Assembly (NCBI GenBank): GCA_011009095.1
Contig: VTPC01089958.1
Location: forward strand, 181,204-245,203
From: Ignelater luminosus
Taxonomy: Eukaryota > Arthropoda > Insecta > Coleoptera > Elateridae
DNA length: 64,000 nt
Reading direction: 5' to 3'
Position 1 is the first letter of the stretch. Each line of letters begins with the position of its first letter. Shown in pieces: positions 46,930 through 60,114 of this stretch. The position numbers were made by a program, and so were the translations under genes. Below the pieces are notes generated by a model. That model saw only the letters and a program-made list of their open reading frames with translations, had not been told where the DNA came from and searched no databases.

Positions 46930-47745
46930 TGTTTCTTTAAAATACTAAATTGGAACAATTAAAAATCAAATGATCCGCTGTTTGCTGTTTGTTCACTGAA
47001 AAAGATTATTACCTAGATATAAGAAATAAATTCTAGTCTCAATAAAAGGTTTGTTAATATTTATCCAACGAACATGTTCATTGGTAATGTGCCAGTGTTT
47101 AATGTTATGCTGCACAATGAACAGAAGTTCATTACATTAATAAAATTGTTTTTATTGTAATGAGCACAATTCATAAATGCAATGAATGTATTAATTGAAT
47201 TAACAACGACTTTCATATATATTATCAACTGATTGATTATGTGAACTTAATGCATTGATTTACTGTTTTTATTTCTAAGATATTGAACATTTTGTCCATA
47301 AAAGTCTTTTAAAGATGAAAAAGACAATTGAACCAGGCCGACAAAAGGTATTAGTATGATGTAGGTGAATTCTTCTAACTTCGATAGTAATAAATAAATT
47401 TTTATTATGCTTCGTATGACAGTACTCTAAACCCTTTGGCAATTTTTATATTATAATTAGTCTCTGACCGAGTTAATATTTGTAGGGAATAGTACGACCT
47501 GTGTCTGTATTCTTAAGATCGACAAAGGAAACATCAGTAAAGAAATGTGGAAACGTCGATTCTGTCTGCCAGTAGTAACGAGAAAGTCATTTTTTTAATA
47601 TCTTGCTCTAGAGCACAATTTTTGACCGAAGGGATAAAACTGCAGTTAGGCATTACTGGCAGTCAAGTTAATGTCTGATGGTTGTGTCCTCTATTACTTA
47701 TTGAGCTATTTTGAGAAACTCTGTAACTACAGTACGTAACTTATA
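46930..47745. other. AT-rich DNA without recognisable gene
   Basis: No feature supported. Confidence 0.55.
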
Positions 47746-47754
47746 AAAAGAAAC

Positions 47755-49085
47755 TTACCTTGACTTCTCAGTTGGTGGCCTTGAGCATAGGTGAGCAATT
47801 CAATCATGGGCTTGATAAAATGTAACTCTTTTACCAGTCTATCAGCTTCCTTGTTTCCTCCGATTTCACGGATCTACAGCTAGTCTACCCAAACCCTATT
47901 AATTCTGAAATCAGTTGTTGACTGCGGCAGACATCTAACGTTGAACAGTTGTCTTCCAGGGACATGAAAGCCAGAGGGCTCAAGTTTAAGGCTTTCAAGA
48001 GCTAGGAGGACAGCTTTTACCTCTCCATCGAAATTTGAGGCTGCCCCCATTACCACGAGCTTCAAGCACCGAGCCATTGGTGTATACGTAGATCCACTCT
48101 AGGAGTGGATATTTTTCTTGAATGGTTCCCAGTGCAATGATTCTTTACATGGTTGATGGAGTTTCACTTTTATTCATTGGCTCGATCAAATCCAACCTTG
48201 CCTTAGGGATGTGGCGCACCAAAACGTCCCTAACTGCATATGCTGGGAAAGGCACTCTCTCTTTTATATTCTTTTACAGAGAAAACTTTCTGTGTTTTCA
48301 GTCGCTGAGTGGGCGGCTTATAGTTTTTCCATCGCCAGGCAATGTTCTTTTTTATTTAGACTTATTACTGCCAAGTCTCTTCTTACCGATAGGGGATTTA
48401 CTCCGGCTTGCAATTCCATCACGTTAATAGGGGAAGAGCCTGGACCCCCAGTTATCAATCTCAGGGTTTGGTTCTGAGTTCTGTCTAGCTTTTCCAGAGT
48501 TGTCTTGGGAGCTGTGGCAATCAGTTTGTTCACGGATCTTACATACGCGGTTTATGTTTGCGTCAAGACGTTTTCCTGCTAGTCTACTCGGTAACCGCTG
48601 ATCACCGTGCTTTGACTTAGTGTCAAGTTGAGCCCCTAAAAAAGTAGCGACTTTTGTTCCACTTAGGATATTGGACTCGTAGGATAAAGTTAGTCCTGCT
48701 TATTGCTTCGTGGACAGTGTAAACAGTTGGAATTCCGATCTTTCTGCGTTTACGACTAGTTCATTTTCATTAGCCCAAGATGAAAGTTGGGCTAAGGCTT
48801 GGTCATCTGCATAAAGTAGCGCTTGGGTATCAGGGACACTCTGGACTGCAACAATAACATCGTTGATCATTAGATTAAAGAGAGCAGGGCTAATGACAGA
48901 TTCTTGAGACAGTCTTTGTATGGTCTGCCTGTACTGAGAGAGGGCTTCGCCATACTTTATGTGTATATACCTTTGTGAGAGAAAGGCGGAGATAGCTCTG
49001 TATATATTTTCTTTGAGGCTGAGGGGATGTAGTTTACTAAATAGTTTTCAGTGTAATGTCGACTTGTTGTCGTTCAAAATTACGC
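47755..49085 (-). mobile_element. R1/LOA-like LINE relic with RT end and RNase H
   Basis: Minus strand from about 49060: AISAFLSQRYIHIKYGEALS, SPALFNLMINDVIVAVQSVP, ALLYADDQALAQLSSW with an intact YADD box (about 48815), NENELVVNAERSEFQLF, then 48533-48318 KLDRTQNQTLRLITGG, and an RNase H domain: LLEWIYVYTNGSVLEARG (about 48110), SNFDGEVKAVLLALESLK (about 48045), and GGNKEADRLVKE at about 47855. RT followed by RNase H is the R1/LOA/I layout. The N-terminal RT and endonuclease are missing. Confidence 0.88.
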
Positions 49086-49239
49086 GTTTTTTTAGATTCT
49101 ATTGGATAGCAATGTACCAATTATATTAGAATTACGTCCAGTAATGGATGTCGTTAGATTTTCAAAAATTGTAACAAATATACGTTCCATGAACATCCGT
49201 CAGTCAAGAAAAAGAGACATAAGCATTTCAATTGTAAAA

Positions 49240-49338
49240 AAACTTACCGTCACTTTTCAGTCGATGACCTTGAGCGTAGGCGAGGAGTGGAATTATAAGC
49301 TTGATAATATGTGACTCATTGCTACTGTTTATCGATAA
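49240..49338 (-). repeat. Relic of a second R1-like LINE tail
   Basis: Minus strand IIKLIIPLLAYAQGHRLKSD corresponds to FIKPMIELLTYAQGHQLRSQ at 47835-47755, the end of the R1-like element. The two copies share about 80-90 bp in the same orientation, both followed by GTAAGTTT. Confidence 0.7.
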
Positions 49339-49339
49339 A

Positions 49340-50940
49340 AAGTATGTCTAATGAGAATCGAAAAGTATAGTCTTTTTGAGAAAAAGAAAAAGAAACATCA
49401 ATAAGTTGACTAGGAACTTTTTTAGAAAACGTTTTTTCTTCTTTTTGTACTTAATTACAAAAAAGATTCTATAGGAAACTAAAAAATAAAAAAAACTAAT
49501 TATTTGGTAAAACTTTTATCAAACTGTCATTAAAGTTTAATTTAAGACCTAAGAGACTCTTAAGAAGAAAACTTTAAGAACTCTAAAAGAAAATGTTAAA
49601 AGTGAGTTGGAATCTAGCAGTTAAAAGGGATAAAATTACAATAAGGGAATTAAGTTGAAAGTTTATAATTAATAAATTTAACTGTACAAATAAGGAAATT
49701 ACTTAAAAATTAAGGTCTTCTAACGATCGACTTGTTTTTAACGCGTTCAGTGCTATTAAATGTCAAAAGTTGGAAACTGAAATAATTAAAATCAAACTAT
49801 TTACAGAAGAATAATCTTAAAATGTGAATTAACTTTAACTCTATTTTATTGTTGACATTATTAATTTTCATAGAAATTTGTTAGGTAGTTTACTCGTAAT
49901 TGAAATATACAAATTAGTTATAAAAAAATCAGATTAACATAATAATAACAGTTAAGTAACTTAGAAACATTTTATTACATTGCACAAGGTTTCCACTTAC
50001 AGTAATTGAATTGTATCATTCTCCAATGAAATTAGAAAGGCGAAATGCAGATTAGATATGCTTTGACATAATCAAATCAATTTCAACATAATCAAAACTT
50101 TTGTGCTTTATGATATGCTTAATCAAATAATAGAATACACATTCTCATTTTATCACTGTCTTTGATAATATAATTAATTAAAAAAAATTACAGAAATACG
50201 CATAAAACTCTAATGAAAAAGGTAACCAGGTAATGTTCTGTATTTAGTTTCGAACTAACTAATTAGCGATAGTTAACGAAGCACAGTAAACAAAGACGTG
50301 GTAACTAAGCTCGACAAATTCCCTAGTGGTTTTATATTATTATACATATATACATTAGACGTTACCTAGCTACTCCGTTTGCAGACGTAAACCTACCTTT
50401 AATCTATTAAATCTCATGTTCAGCGACTAAACAAGGTATTTCCTTACTTTTTCAGCAGGCTTTAATTAATTATTATAAACTTGAATGTAGCTAATTAACA
50501 CAAATTATGTTAACCTTATGCCTTTTAATTGTCTATTTAAGCTGGAATTTATTGAGATTTTCCTGACGTTAATTTACACCGACATTTAAATTAAGGTATG
50601 CACTTTATTAGTGGATTTATTTAGTTTAGAAGAAAATATTAAAGTTCTTTTAGTGTTTCAACTATTCAGTGTAATTAGAAAATATTTCGTTTTTATTAGG
50701 TTTCTGAACTATGCGGTAATTTATGGACAGAAAATTTATTGCATGATACCAGCTGTATTCATACCATTCTCCTATGTAAATGATAGCGATACTTATCGGA
50801 TACTTTTTAAGAATTCTTTTATTTCTGTCTATTTGAAGAGTTGCAAGTGAAAATTAAAATAAATGTTTAGATCGCGATTTTAAAATTATTTTCTGATTAT
50901 TAGTTTTTATTTTTTAACCCATTCATGGCCAAATTTGTTA
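49340..50940. other. AT-rich DNA without recognisable gene
   Basis: Open frame 50611-50850 is T-rich and featureless. Nothing supported. Confidence 0.55.
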
Positions 50941-50949
50941 TTTTCCATA

Positions 50950-53010
50950 TTTTGATCCTTTGACGGATCATGTGGTTTAATGCGCTTCAAATTTCTTAAC
51001 TCCTAGGTGTATTCAAGTAGTTGGATGGCTTTCACGTTGGTATGGTTTAATAATCTCTATTCATGTTTTATGGCGAATTTTTGGATCAGCTTACTAACCC
51101 ACTTAACTTCCAGGTCATTTTGGAGTTCATTGTTTACGTAAGGGTATGCATTTTTTACCAGACGGAGAATTTGGATTTGACTACGGTGTATTGTCGGTTG
51201 GTTTGATGACTTGGTGCAGCCCCAAAGTTGCGCACCATAAGTCCAGATTGGCTTAATTACAGCCTGATAAATTAATCTTTTAGATTTTAGATCAAGTTAG
51301 GAGTATCTTCCGATCAGCCAGTACATTTTTTTTACTTTGAGTCTGATTTGTTTAGCCTTTTGTCTAATGTGATGTTTCCAGTTCAACCTTCTATCAAGAT
51401 GGAGATCGAGATATTTTGTTGACTCTACCTGAAGAATCTGGTATCCCCCAAGAGTTATTTTTAGCTTGCTAAAATTTGCAACGCAAAATTGACCTGAACT
51501 GATTTCAAACTGTCAAGTTCTATTTTCCAGTCCCTAGTCCATTTGGGGATCTTGTTTATTGCAGTTTAAAGTTTTTCAACTGCTTTTGATTTAGATGCAT
51601 TTTTCGCCATCAGCAAATGTGCCTAGTACTGTTTCTTTTGATGTAGGAATATCACCGGTGTAAAGTAAGTAAAGTTGTGGTCCTAGGACACTACCTTGAG
51701 GAGCCCCTGCTGAGATCGGATGGAACTTTGAAAAAGCTCCTTCTCGGAATACTCTAAATTTTCTTTTAGAGAGGTATGATTCCAGAAATTGACAATAGTT
51801 CTTCGGCAGCAATTTGCTCATCTTGTAGATAAGGCCCTGGTGCCACACTTTATCAAACGCTTGCGAGACAGGACAGTATTTTTTCTCTTCAAATGCTTGT
51901 TCAGATGTTATCGTTGAATTTTTGAACGTTGGCCAGGAGATTTGCGAATACTTCAGCTTTTTCATCATTGCGTCTTGTTTATTGATTTTGTGCATTTTTG
52001 ATAGGTGGCATACGGACTATTGGTCGTTTGAATCTGCGAGTCGCTTTTCATAATGAGTAATCCCTATCTGCTTCCGGGCTTAGATCTTTCAGCTACTCTG
52101 GTTAAATTCTTGAATCTTTTCGTTTGTTTGTTTACTTATTTTAATAAATTCTCTTTTGTCTACAGAATTTCTGGTTCTGTGCCAAATTCTTGTTGCTTTT
52201 CTATTTTCTTTTATCAGATTTCTGATCTCAAAAGGGTAGTTAACTTCGTGTTCTGGTCTTTTTTTGGTGGCGGAGTAGCCCATTTCGCTGCCAGCCGAAT
52301 CTGTTCAATTAGATTGTTGATTGGAATTCCAGATCTTTTATCGTTTCAAGTTTTATTTTTAATCTGGTTAGGTAATCCAATGTTTCTCTGAATTTGTCCC
52401 AATTAGTGTACTTGTTGGTAAGATTTTGTTTTTTTATATTCTTAGTAGTTGTCGCACTCATAGTAAGCAAAACTGAAGTGTGGTCAAGATTACATAAGTT
52501 TTCGGTACTTACTTGATTTGATGTAATTCTTTAAAAAATGAAGAAATCCAATAGATCAGGTACTTTATTATTATCAGTAGGTAAGTCTCTAGATTTACCT
52601 GCTGAATGAAAGTTGCATTCGGAGATTTTTATAGCACTCAGTAATTCACTGCCTTTATCACGTGCTATAAGTCTTGATCCCCAGGCTGTATGTTTAACAT
52701 TGTAGTCTCCTGCAATGATAAACCTAGGGCCTAGTTTTGAGAATAGTTTTACTTATTGTCTTTGTGTCATTTTACGCCTTGGCGGTCAAAACTTAGTTCA
52801 GCGCCATTGAATTTAATAGTAACAATGGTAGCTTCTATTTCTTGTTTTTTGACTTCCTCTTGTTGGAGATGCTGGATATTCTTTTTTATAATTATGGCAG
52901 TTCTTCCATGGGCTTGTCTAGTAGGCTTCAAACCCTTTCATTTTAATATGGTTTTTCCTCGAAGTATGCGTTTCAGAAATAAGAACGAGCAACGAGATAG
53001 AAAAAAACAG
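50950..53010 (-). mobile_element. Jockey-like LINE relic, endonuclease to C-terminus
   Basis: Minus strand: MKGLKPTRQAHGRTAIIIKK (about 52955, endonuclease), FIIAGDYNVKHTAWGSRLIA (about 52725), DHTSVLLTM (about 52470), linker 52283-52089 with IRNLIKENRKATRIWHRTRN, RT 51995-51591: SQAFDKVWHQGLIYKMSKLL, FLESYLSKRKFRVF, SAGAPQGSVLGPQLYLLYTG, DIPTSKETVLGTFADG (the FADD box reads FADG, so a catalytic Asp is lost), then VIKPIWTYGAQLWGCTKSSN (about 51250) and the usual tail LKRIKPHD (about 50985). Full Jockey order, disabled by shifts and the mutated box. Confidence 0.92.
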
Positions 53011-53134
53011 CAAAGAGGATGTTTTAGAGAATTTACTCCGAAACACAAAAAATTATTTTCGCAATTGTCTTTTGTTTTACTTCGGCGGTGGAACGTAAAT
53101 TCAAATTGTTTCTAATAGAACGCCTACTTATATA

Positions 53135-53476
53135 TACAATGTGTCCGAAAAGTATGGAATATCCCATATATCTCAGTAAATATGCATTTTATAGGAAAGT
53201 GTTTCATGTAAAAGTTGTTTAGTGTTTAGGTTTACATTACAGGGCAATACCAAATAACTATTCTTTAAAAAAACAAAAGCGCAACAAATAATGCTTCAAT
53301 TTTTTTTAATGGGAAGATATTCCTTTATTGTACTCATTTGATAGAGAATGTTTTTCTTTTTTCAATGATGTAAAACTTTGATACACTTGCATAAGTAAAT
53401 TTTGATTAACATCTTTCCATTAAATGCATATTTACTAAGATATATAGGATATTCCATACTTTTCGGACACACTGTA
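53135..53476. mobile_element. Tc1/mariner-type MITE with about 60-bp terminal inverted repeats
   Basis: Left end TACAATGTGTCCGAAAAGTA and the reverse complement of the right end TACAGTGTGTCCGAAAAGTA continue to match for about 60 bp (only a handful of differences), ending around the text aaatatgcattt. Total length 342 bp, no coding capacity. Termini in TA with CAGTGTG-like ends fit Tc1/mariner, whose target is TA. It sits between two LINE relics. Confidence 0.93.
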
Positions 53477-53499
53477 TAATCAGGAACCCTGTAGTACCG

Positions 53500-54480
53500 T
53501 ATCGGTGTAGGGTTATGGTGTACGTTCTTATTTTTCGTAAATGAACTTATTCCAATCTTTCCTGTTTTGCTGTCGACTCTTCTTTGGCTGATGCTTTCTT
53601 ATACTTTGTGCCTTGGTGCTGCATCGAATGCATTTTCCAAGTCTATGAAGGCAAGAAAAGCTTCTCTTCCTTTGTTTAATGTCTTGTGTATAACTTTTCT
53701 GATCGTAAATACATGGTCTTGCGTGCTGTGTTCTTGTCTGAATCCTCTCTGTGTTGCTCCTAGCTGAGGCTTTATAACAGCGTTTAACCTCTTATCTAGA
53801 ATCCTTTCAAAACTGTACTCAACAGCGTTATTCCTTTATAACTTTGGCTGTTCCTCTCGTTTCCATTCTTAGAAATTGGCAGGATGACTCTTACATTCCA
53901 ATCCGTTGGTATTCTTTCCTCTTCCCATGCTTTTCTGACTATTACATGCAATAATTCCACACCTTTTGCTCCCATTTATTTTATCATGTCTGGACCTATT
54001 CCGTCCCGGTGCTTTTCCTACTTTGAGCTGTGCAACTGCTTCTATCACTTTCTTTAGAGATGTGGGTGTGCTAGCTGTGTTTGCTAGTCTTTCCCTTCCA
54101 GCTTCTTCTGCATTGTCTTTGGTCTCTACATTTGTGTTTAAAAGTTCTTGAAAATACTCCCTCCACCTGTCCATAATTCTCTTATTATCGTTCAGAAAGG
54201 TACCTTCCTTACTTTTGATTACTATATTTTGTTCTGGCTTTCTTTTTCTAATGGTTTTTACTATTCTATAGGACATTTTAATGTTTCCTTTTTTGTTTTC
54301 TTCTATGTTACGCCCAAATTCTTCCCAAGACTTCTGTTTCGCTTCCGTAATAATCTTCTTAAGCTTATTTCTCTGTTTTTTGTAACATTCATAGTTTGCT
54401 TTTGTTTTATGATTTAAATAGCTTTTCCAAATCTTCTTTTTAAGACAAACTTCTTTTCTTATTTCTTCATTCCATCATTT
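53500..54480 (-). mobile_element. LINE relic, linker and first part of RT
   Basis: Minus strand: linker with SLGKNLGVT at 54330, then 54276-53869: MSYRIVKTIRKRKPEQNIVI, NDNKRIMDRWREYFQELLNT, VIEAVAQLKVGKAPGRNR; further down, in other frames, QEHSTQDH-like text and FLAFIDLENAFDAAPRHK-like text at about 53660-53600. The element stops there, before the catalytic box; the MITE lies just beyond. Same LINE type as 36625-39550 by linker sequence. Confidence 0.82.
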
Positions 54481-54489
54481 TTAAACAAA

Positions 54490-56085
54490 GATTTTTACAG
54501 TTAAAGGAGAGTAGAATTACTATGTAGATTCTAGCTTGAGTTTTTAAGTTTAAATAAATGTTTGAAAAAGTCAAAAGCCCTTTGAAGGTTAGGTTGGTCC
54601 AGAATAGGTATAGTTATGCTACGACTAACATACATAATTATGTATCGAACAGCAATATCTCCTTTAAAGGTTGTGCACGTGGCGCTTTTATCTCTGTTAG
54701 TACTATTTAAACAATAAAGATAATAAGGGAAACTTCTATTAGTCACAAATCTGAAAAATTATCTTAACCATCAGTGTCATTTACTTAGTAATATTTTAGT
54801 TTAAAATACCAACCCAACTCAATTTATAAAATTATAAAACAGCTTTCTGTTCGTGACAGTATCACATCCTTGAGTCCACCAATATGTCTTTGTGTATTAT
54901 ACTGTCACCACAGTGATTAATAGCAGTGTAAAATGATAAATTTTACAACACACCGATTACAAAATGGTCTTTCAGACCCTTCTCATTGAACTGATAAAAA
55001 TGTTTTTCTGTAAACCACAATAAATAAAAATAGAAAATCTCGAGCCTTGCCTTATATACCACTTTTAAAAAGTGTATGGACTCTTTTAGCAACTTAATAA
55101 ATAAGGAAGTAGCTTCGTTTACTTTTAGACTAATAAAGTGTTACGCTCTTGTTTATTTATTATTTTCAAACATGCCATCCTGCATATTACGTGCCACTAA
55201 AATAAGGAAATCATTAAAGACTTTAAAAGCACGATAATGAAGTTTTTAAAAGGCACTTTAAAACTTTACAGAAACTCTCCCTCGAGACTACTTATAATAT
55301 GAAAATCTCAAATTATTTTTACATGCATGGTTTTCTTTTAAATTTCTATATTTATACTTTTAACGAGTTTCATACTGAGAGTTGAGAAAATTGAGGTTAG
55401 AAAAATCTATAAAATAATGTAAAAAGGGGTAAGTCCTTTAAAGCTCTATATCCATTGAAACCGAAACGAGTCTTTTTAGCTTTTAATTGAAATCTCGAGT
55501 TTCATGGTTCTCTACATTATAGAGAAAGAGTAAAATATAATTGCAAGTGGTAAAGTTATTCGCTGACGGGGAAGATTGAAACGAAATTATACGCCACACT
55601 ATAAAATACCATTAATAATGTTAACGTCGTAAATGATCCGTAAAAGATTAATTAATCTGAATCATGCACCATTATTTGATGTAAGTTGGTTTCGTACTTG
55701 ATAAATTAGTACCTGTAAATTAGTATTATTAAAGTTTGCTCAACGTTTGAATTATGTTCTACTTACTTACAAGCTAAATTTAAATCTGTAAAGCTACACA
55801 CTTAGACGGTCCCATCTTTGGAAAAAAGAGCTGAAATTATAAATCAACATCGTTATATTTTTCCATTTGAAGGAGATCAGCAAAATTTAAACGATCTATA
55901 ACAGGAATAACTGAATAAGTAGTCTCTATTGGGGAAAAGGAAATTATCTTTCACGGAATACAAAATGATACACTTTTACTAGTTTTCTACTAAAAAAAAA
56001 TTAACAACATAATTATAAATATTTGTATTTATTTTAAAAGAGATTGTTAACAGAATTCTCTAAATAAATCATCTAATCAAACACC
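54490..56085. other. AT-rich DNA without recognisable gene
   Basis: No coding frame, RNA gene or repeat was recognised. Confidence 0.55.
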
Positions 56086-56089
56086 AAAA

Positions 56090-57115
56090 ATAGTCCTACA
56101 CATCAAATGGGAATAACACACCTAGCCAACATCCTCCACCAAAGGATCAGAATACTAACACAACGTAACTGCAGTCGCAAATCAAGCCTCTTATTTGCAC
56201 AGTACAGTTTCCGATATTTAAATATGTGTGTAGAGAAATCTTAAAGATTCTTTCCTATTAAAAACAATAGCATAAAGATAATGTCTACTAGCTGAGTGTA
56301 CTATTTGCTCTTGCTTTCTTGAAATTGTTTTTAAGACATCCACAAGATGATTTGATACGTTTGTCGAAACTGAATTTTAAGAAGACCGTTGAACTCGAAT
56401 AATGACGACTCCCAAAAACTAGAAGATATTGCCTTCAAAGAATTAAGATGCACCCATAAAATCTAACCATTGCGTCGTCTTAAGCTTCATACTCAATGGA
56501 AAGCAGAACAGAGATATAAACATCTAGACCATGGATTTTTTAAAAGAAGGTTGCGGAATCGATCTCCGGCTGAAAACCTGAGATTCTTCATCCGCAAAGA
56601 ATCTATAAAAGCAAACTTTCGTCCGCATTGGGATATTATCGATTATCGCTTCAGCTGTCTCGGGGCTGCCGTGTCCAGAATTATGAAATCGCTTCCATCC
56701 CTCCAGCAAAGTTTATGAGCTAGCCGGAATACCTGCAATAGATTCCAGACTTGACTCCTTGAGTATAGCTTTATGAAGAGGGCAGTCGAGCCGCTCTCAA
56801 CATCCTTACAATTCCCAAGGCAAAGCTTAAACTTTCCTAGTCATTCTTCTCCCCTAAGCTCCGGACCTTCCTGGCGACGTCTAAGACAACTTTCATCCCA
56901 TCAACCTAGAACCATCATCCAGTGCTCGCGATATCCAGTCACCTAACATTTGTAACTATCCAACCCTTCACCCAAGCCATCCTTTCCGCAATTCTGTTTT
57001 ATGTTTCACGTTCCAGCAAGCTTCCAGGCGCCACAATGTATACGAAAGTCGGATCCTATCCCTTGATCGCGTACAGTGTTCACCTTTTCCAAAACATCAA
57101 ACTTTAATTGCGCCA
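56090..57115 (+). repeat. C-rich island, unclassified, probably transposon-derived
   Basis: Richer in C than its flanks, with a plus-strand frame 56470-56718 (82 codons, basic) and another at 56922-57107. No recognisable domain. The style (C-rich plus strand, short relayed frames) is like 3545-4470. Confidence 0.3.
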
Positions 57116-57119
57116 AAAA

Positions 57120-58380
57120 AACATAAACCTAGTACTGTGGTCTCTTCTGCTTTGCAGCTGCAGGAACAATAAATTACAATTTTTGACTTGGCTTTTGTAG
57201 CTGTTTATGTTTTTTTTGAATAAGTAGTTTTGTGAAGAAGGGGTGCTTGTGACGAGCTTGGTTTGCAAGCATCAATTTGGAGCAAATGCTGCTACTGATT
57301 GCCTTTATTTTAATAAATTTTAATTTAACAACAAATGGAAAAGTAGAAAACTGAAATGGGAACTATTCAATGCTTGCTAATTTATTTCTTGTTTAGCTTG
57401 AAAGCTAAGTTAGCAAACAATTTTTCTCTCTGGTGGGTACTAAGCTTTAAACTTAGTAAATCTAGGGGTATAGTTTAGCAAATTGGAAAAGCTCAGTTCC
57501 AAGAAGTAACTAAAACACGAACACTCAATATTCACCATAACAAAATATCATCTAGACAGTTGCATTTTATGTTTAATCAGTATCTAAGTATCTCCTGTAG
57601 AAAAATTCAAAGTTGAGTATTGAAGGATTTTCCAAAGAAAACTTCAACCAATTATAATAGCGTAAGTTGCATTATTACCATTAAAGCATAAAGAGGAGAC
57701 TGTGATCTTTAACAAATCAAAATTTTAAAGACTGCACTTATAAAATCGACACAGAGTTGGACTTGAAATATTTAAAATTTACATGAAATATTGAAAGTGA
57801 CTTAAGTGATTTTCTTCTGTATCTTCCAACAAAAGAATGGAGACTGAGCAGAAATCCCCATGATAAATAGTAGAGATACGACGGTTCAAAGCTTGACCAA
57901 AAAAATGAAGTTCCGAATCCGGAGAATCAAACAAGATTCTCAAGAAGATTCCCAAAAACTCAAGATTTGACGCAAAAGACTTCCGCATAGACCTCTCTGG
58001 AGCTTTATCTCTCAGACACCTACCTGCCTGGGTGTTCCATTCGCCCAGACTAACTACTTGGATTGATACGTCATACAAAATCTAATTAGACCCTTATACG
58101 ACTATCGATTGACGAGCTTTTTCATCCGGCCGTCATATTATGTACTCCGCCAGGATGGAAGTTCGCTCTTATAAATTGTAGTGATTTTTAGAATTTTCCG
58201 TATTTAGAGTAATTGGTTGGGCAACCCTACCGCGTCCGGCAATCACCTCATATAGTCGTGAAACAACTACTGAATTTCCACTACTACTCCGAATAAAGTT
58301 CAGTTACTCTCTTAAAGAGGACGCTTGGAATTTAGAATCTATTAGAAATTCACGCACGCTTTAAGCAGCTGCACAAAACA
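57120..58380. other. No recognisable gene; the last part may belong to the following LINE
   Basis: 57779-58078 minus is a 99-codon frame without motif. 58100-58380 could be an endonuclease remnant of the plus-strand LINE but no motif was read. Confidence 0.4.
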
Positions 58381-58384
58381 TCAG

Positions 58385-60110
58385 CTTACCCCTGAGGAAA
58401 CGTAAACATCGGTGGTGGAATAGCACTTGTGACCGGGCTATAGAACGGAGAATTCAAGCCTGGCAAAACTGGAATTCTCATAAGACTTCCCTGAAATGGC
58501 AAGAATTCACCACGACACACAAACAAACCTCAAAAATCATTAGATCTAAAAAACGACACTACGATCAAAACAGGCTAGACAAAATCGAACAAGATTTTAA
58601 GCAAAATAATACCAGAAACTTTTACAGGACATTTAGAAAAAAGCTGTCAAACCATCAGGCTCCTAGTCTCTGTTTCAAACGTCCGGATAGGACTCTGTAA
58701 GCTTTCGGCAAATTACTTTCAGGATTTCTTAAACTGTGAATCCCCCAAAGACCAACTCAATTTTGAAAAATAGCAAAGCCCCAGAGGAAGATGGTATAAT
58801 TGGCACAATGATAAGCATAGGTGGTGGCGTAAATCTTGCCCAGAAAATTCAGGCAGTCTTAATCGATATTTGGATTACTGAAGAAATCTCTAAAGACTGG
58901 AAGTGTGCTTTAATCCACTCACTGCACAAGAAAAGGAATAAAAGAGATATTAACAATTACAGAGGGATTTCTGTCCTAGCAGTTACTTACAGAATTCTCT
59001 CCAAAATCTTACTTAGGAGGATTGAAGAACAAACAAATCATTTAATTGGCAAATATCAGACAGGATTCAGAAAAGGTAGATCGTGTGCAGAACAACTACT
59101 GAATCTAAAAACCATCCTTTAAATCCACAAAGGCAGGCAGACGGTGGTCACCTTTGTAGATATGATTCAGCAGATAGAAAGACATTTCTCAGTGTATTAG
59201 AAGAATTTGATAATAATAAATAATAAAGTTGATAGAAAAACATTTCTGGAAGAAATATCTGAACCTCTTCATGTCAAAATAGGAGTTCGACAAGGAAACG
59301 GTACTATTTAATGTTGTATTAGAAAAAGTAATTAGGACCTGGGAAAAAGAAGTAAAAGGAATAACCTCGCAACAACAAAATTCACCTACGTTGTTTAGCC
59401 TTTTCTCCAACAATAGAAAGAAAGTGACCCACACCGTTGACAAACTACATGAAATTGCAGCCAAAACTAGGCTACAGATCTCTTATTCAAAAACTCAATG
59501 CATGCAAGGGTCTCCTCGTCACCTTGATAGGCAGCCTATGACAACAAAGTTTAGAAACATAGCGCAAGTACCTTAATTCAATCATCTAGGAGACGTCATT
59601 TAGCTTTTGGGATTGAATCAAGAAGCAGACGTAGAGTGACTCTAAAGTACAAAAGGTCTATAGAATCACGTGGAACAGCTACAACAAATAATCAATATCC
59701 CGTAACCCAAAACTAAGACATCATAACACAGTAGTCAAACCACAACCGCTATAAGGACCGGGGAGAAGAACACAGAAAAATAAGAATGAAGAATCCTTAG
59801 GAAACTTTTGATCCAGTCTGCATGGAGGAGGGGGAGGAATCTGCATGAAAAGAAAATTGCTGGAATTATATCAACACTCTGAAAAATTAACAGACACCTC
59901 AAACGGATCCTTAACCTTGCTCTCTCCATGAAAGTAAAAACTAGCTTATAGAAATTGATAAAGACCTTCAAGAAATCAGCATCAACGATGACACCGTACA
60001 GGACAGAAATAATTCAGGGAACTGGTCGACAACCATCACTTTGCAGATGTTCAAACAATCAGGCCCTTTGGAAGATTTTGCATTTTGTGCTGTAGATGCA
60101 AAAAAAAGAA
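58385..60110 (+). mobile_element. Non-LTR retrotransposon relic, plus strand
   Basis: Linker: RKRKHRWWNSTCDRAIERRI, QAWQNWNSHKTSLKWQEF (about 58395-58500), NTRNFYRTFRKKLSNHQAPS (58610). RT frame 58736-59122: NSKAPEEDGIIGTMISIGGG, CALIHSLHKKRNKRDINNYR, GISVLAVTYRILSKILLRRI, GKYQTGFRKGRSCAEQLLNL. After breaks: ISEPLHVKIGVRQGNG (about 59250; the catalytic box region just after it is deleted), VDKLHEIAAKTRLQISYSKT (about 59435), and a C-terminal piece IQEISINDDTVQDRNN at about 59970. Clade uncertain. Deletion of the ADD region and stops make it inactive. Confidence 0.85.
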
Positions 60111-60114
60111 CACC

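Noticed and set aside
47751-49338. Possible host exon with a GTAAGT donor, duplicated
   Set aside because: The frame continues directly from the RNase H end of the R1-like LINE (GNKEADRLVKE), so the duplicated text is most simply LINE tail. Kept as a finding, not as an exon.
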